In this document: one piece after another, positions 62,743 to 64,000 of the stretch | Layout: every line of letters begins with the position of its first letter | Numbering within the stretch: the stretch's first letter is position 1 | Source: Tropicibacter sp. Alg240-R139 | GTDB taxonomy: Bacteria > Pseudomonadota > Alphaproteobacteria > Rhodobacterales > Rhodobacteraceae | Assembly (NCBI RefSeq): GCF_900537075.1 | Contig: NZ_UNRA01000001.1 | Span: 1,016,191 to 1,080,190 of the forward strand | DNA: 64,000 bases | Direction of reading: 5' to 3' | Translations under genes and position numbers: made by a program | The notes under the pieces: model-generated | What the model was told of the DNA's origin: nothing | Databases searched by the model: none | Seen by the model: the letters and a program-made list of their open reading frames with translations, nothing else

Positions 62743-63702
62743 TTACTCAATCTTCTTCTTGTCGCTGTCATTGGCCAGTGGATGGTGTTCCAGAACCAAT
62801 TCGGCCAACCGCTCGTCCAGCACATGGGTGTAGATTTCGGTCGTGGCGACGTCCGCATGACCCAGTAGCGTCTGAATGGAACGCAAGTCGGCGCCGTTGG
62901 CCAGAAGATGCGTGGCAAAGGCATGGCGCAGGGTATGGGGAGTGACTTTTTCAGGCGAAACACCGCCCTCAACGGCAAATTCTTTGATGAGCAGATAGAA
63001 CCGATGCCGTGTCAAATGCCCTAGCTTGCCACGCGAAGGGAACAGGAACTTGGATCGGCTGCCGCCTTTGGCGACGGCCTTGTCCTCGGTCTCGTCCCGT
63101 GCGGCCAACCACAGGGTCAGCGCGTTTCGGGCCGGGGGCGACAGCGGAACCATGCGTTCCTTGCCACCTTTGCCCAGGATTAGCAGCATGCGAGGATCAC
63201 CCCGCGCGGACGAGGCGGGCAGGGAAACCAGTTCGGTCACGCGCATACCGGTGGCATAGAGCAGTTCCATCAAGCAAACGTTGCGCAGCCGGTCGTGCAG
63301 GGTGCGGCCTGAATTGCGCGCAGCATCCAGCAGACGGTCGACCTCGACTACCTCAAGCGTCTTGGGCAGGCGCTTGTCCCGGCCCGGTCCCTTGATCTGA
63401 ATCGCAGGGTTGTCGGATCGCCAACCTTCTTCAAAAGCAAAGCGATAGATCTGTTTGATTGCCGACAACCGCCGCGCGCGGGTCGATTTGGCCAAGCCTT
63501 GCGCGTCGCAATTGATCAGATAAGCCTCGACCAGTTCCTGGTCTGCGGACGCGAAGTCGCGCTTACGGTGTTCGATCCAGCCCGCAAAGTCCTTGAGATC
63601 GCGGCCATAGGCCAACAACGTGTTTGTTGCAGCCCCCAATTCGGCAGCTTGCGCTTCGAGGAAGCTGGAAATCCATTGGTCGGATGTAGCAGGTGCAGGC
63701 AT
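62743..63702 (-). CDS. xerD: Site-specific tyrosine recombinase XerD
   Basis: 319 residues, close to the 298 of E. coli XerD. Catalytic residues are Arg154 (ATGMRVTELVS), His256 and Arg259 (TPHTLRHAF), His282 (LLGHADVATT) and Tyr291 (EIYTHV). N-terminal SAM-like core-binding domain about 8-90. It resolves chromosome dimers with XerC at dif. It starts four bases after the stop of the upstream gene on the same strand, so they are probably cotranscribed. Confidence 0.93.
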   Translation of the reverse strand: MPAPATSDQWISSFLEAQAAELGAATNTLLAYGRDLKDFAGWIEHRKRDFASADQELVEAYLINCDAQGLAKSTRARRLSAIKQIYRFAFEEGWRSDNPAIQIKGPGRDKRLPKTLEVVEVDRLLDAARNSGRTLHDRLRNVCLMELLYATGMRVTELVSLPASSARGDPRMLLILGKGGKERMVPLSPPARNALTLWLAARDETEDKAVAKGGSRSKFLFPSRGKLGHLTRHRFYLLIKEFAVEGGVSPEKVTPHTLRHAFATHLLANGADLRSIQTLLGHADVATTEIYTHVLDERLAELVLEHHPLANDSDKKKIE

Positions 63703-63706
63703 GGTG

Positions 63707-64000
63707 CTATCCCCGGCCCAAGAGCATCAGTTGCAAAGCCGCCCGGCGCGCCGTGTCCTCCAACCCCACCGATCGGAACGTAGCCAGCGCCGACGTCAGG
63801 TCCGCCTGATTGCCACGAGCGCCGCGAATGAACAGGTCCATCGCCATCAAGATCCCTTCACCCAAATGACCGCTTTCGATGGTGCGTTGCACGTCCATTG
63901 GCAGTTCTGGATTATCGGCAAATCCGTCCGAAATCGCCTGCGACTGTTTGTTCGGCGCAAAGGCGCGCCCTGGGTCACCTTGCGCCAGGGCGGCCAGGAA
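63707..64000 (-). CDS. Unrecognised protein, C-terminal 97 residues (runs off window)
   Basis: The frame is open to the right edge and ends in TAG at 63707-63709. Visible part: FLAALAQGDPGRAFAPNK, then helical stretches to ALQLMLLGRG, with no cysteine or obvious catalytic motif. It reads straight into xerD with four bases between, so it is likely the same operon. A helical-hairpin or solenoid-like fold is suggested by the alanine/leucine pattern only. Confidence 0.6.
   Translation of the reverse strand, partial: FLAALAQGDPGRAFAPNKQSQAISDGFADNPELPMDVQRTIESGHLGEGILMAMDLFIRGARGNQADLTSALATFRSVGLEDTARRAALQLMLLGRG

Noticed and set aside
1-64000. tRNA, rRNA or transposase genes
   Set aside because: No cloverleaf, rRNA stretch or DDE/IS terminal-repeat pair was recognised by eye. 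A tRNAscan or ISfinder run would be needed to exclude degenerate forms.

Overview
The window looks like the chromosome of a marine Rhodobacteraceae (Roseobacter-group alphaproteobacterium). This rests on GC-rich DNA, the alphaproteobacterial order lptF-lptG-lptD-surA-pdxA-rsmA on one strand, a DUF4167 protein behind prfA-prmC, a very long RTX protein with a C-terminal Hint domain, a GcvT-type dimethylglycine/sarcosine dehydrogenase-like flavoprotein, and dispersed intergenic repeats. The species call is inference from gene content; no 16S gene lies in the window and no tRNA or CRISPR array was seen.

Layout. 1-4.7 kb: truncated nucleoside hydrolase, mazG, then on the + strand an M20D amidohydrolase and two ureohydrolase (agmatinase-family) paralogues around a small DUF5360-like membrane protein. 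4.7-8.2 kb: DUF1499 protein, a small secreted protein on the opposite strand, the translation-termination pair prfA-prmC, and a DUF4167 protein closed by a perfect 16-bp hairpin. 8.2-9.5 kb: a decayed strip with a recognisable TetR pseudogene and a second gene remnant. 9.5-17 kb: envelope operon lptF-lptG-lptD-surA-pdxA-rsmA. 17-24.6 kb: divergent pepA-holC, a retropepsin-like protease, MarC, an ACT-domain protein, an ABC-F ATPase, an MFS exporter and ndk.

24.6-33 kb is an accessory metabolic stretch: TfoX-C protein, cytochrome P450, two AhpD/carboxymuconolactone-decarboxylase-fold proteins, an M29-like protein, a polar amino-acid ABC importer divergent from its binding protein, an XRE-cupin regulator and a creatininase-family amidohydrolase. 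Two long copies of a composite repeat lie between these genes. 33.4-35.2 kb holds a class III adenylate cyclase gene interrupted by two in-frame TAG codons. 35.4-39.1 kb is an envelope-stress module (sensor kinase, response regulator, Do-type protease). 39.2-50.6 kb has an M20 dipeptidase, a periplasmic rhodanese, a CobW GTPase overlapping a YtcJ-type amidohydrolase, a divergent LysR regulator and a complete five-gene peptide/nickel-type ABC importer. These probably form one LysR-controlled uptake-and-hydrolysis locus.

50.6-57.1 kb is a roughly 770-bp leader followed by a 1,895-residue RTX/Hint protein. The segment that precedes its Hint domain recurs at the end of each of four internal modules. 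57.1-64 kb: MobA-like nucleotidyltransferase, the GcvT-type flavoprotein, a membrane-bound LytTR regulator, a CNNM/CorC protein, xerD, and the truncated end of an unrecognised gene. The least explained observations are the modular RTX/Hint protein, the amber-interrupted cyclase, the repeat families (one copy supplies a ribosome binding site inside the peptide-ABC operon), and an AhpD-like protein that has lost one active-site cysteine. I found no clear wholly new multi-gene system.
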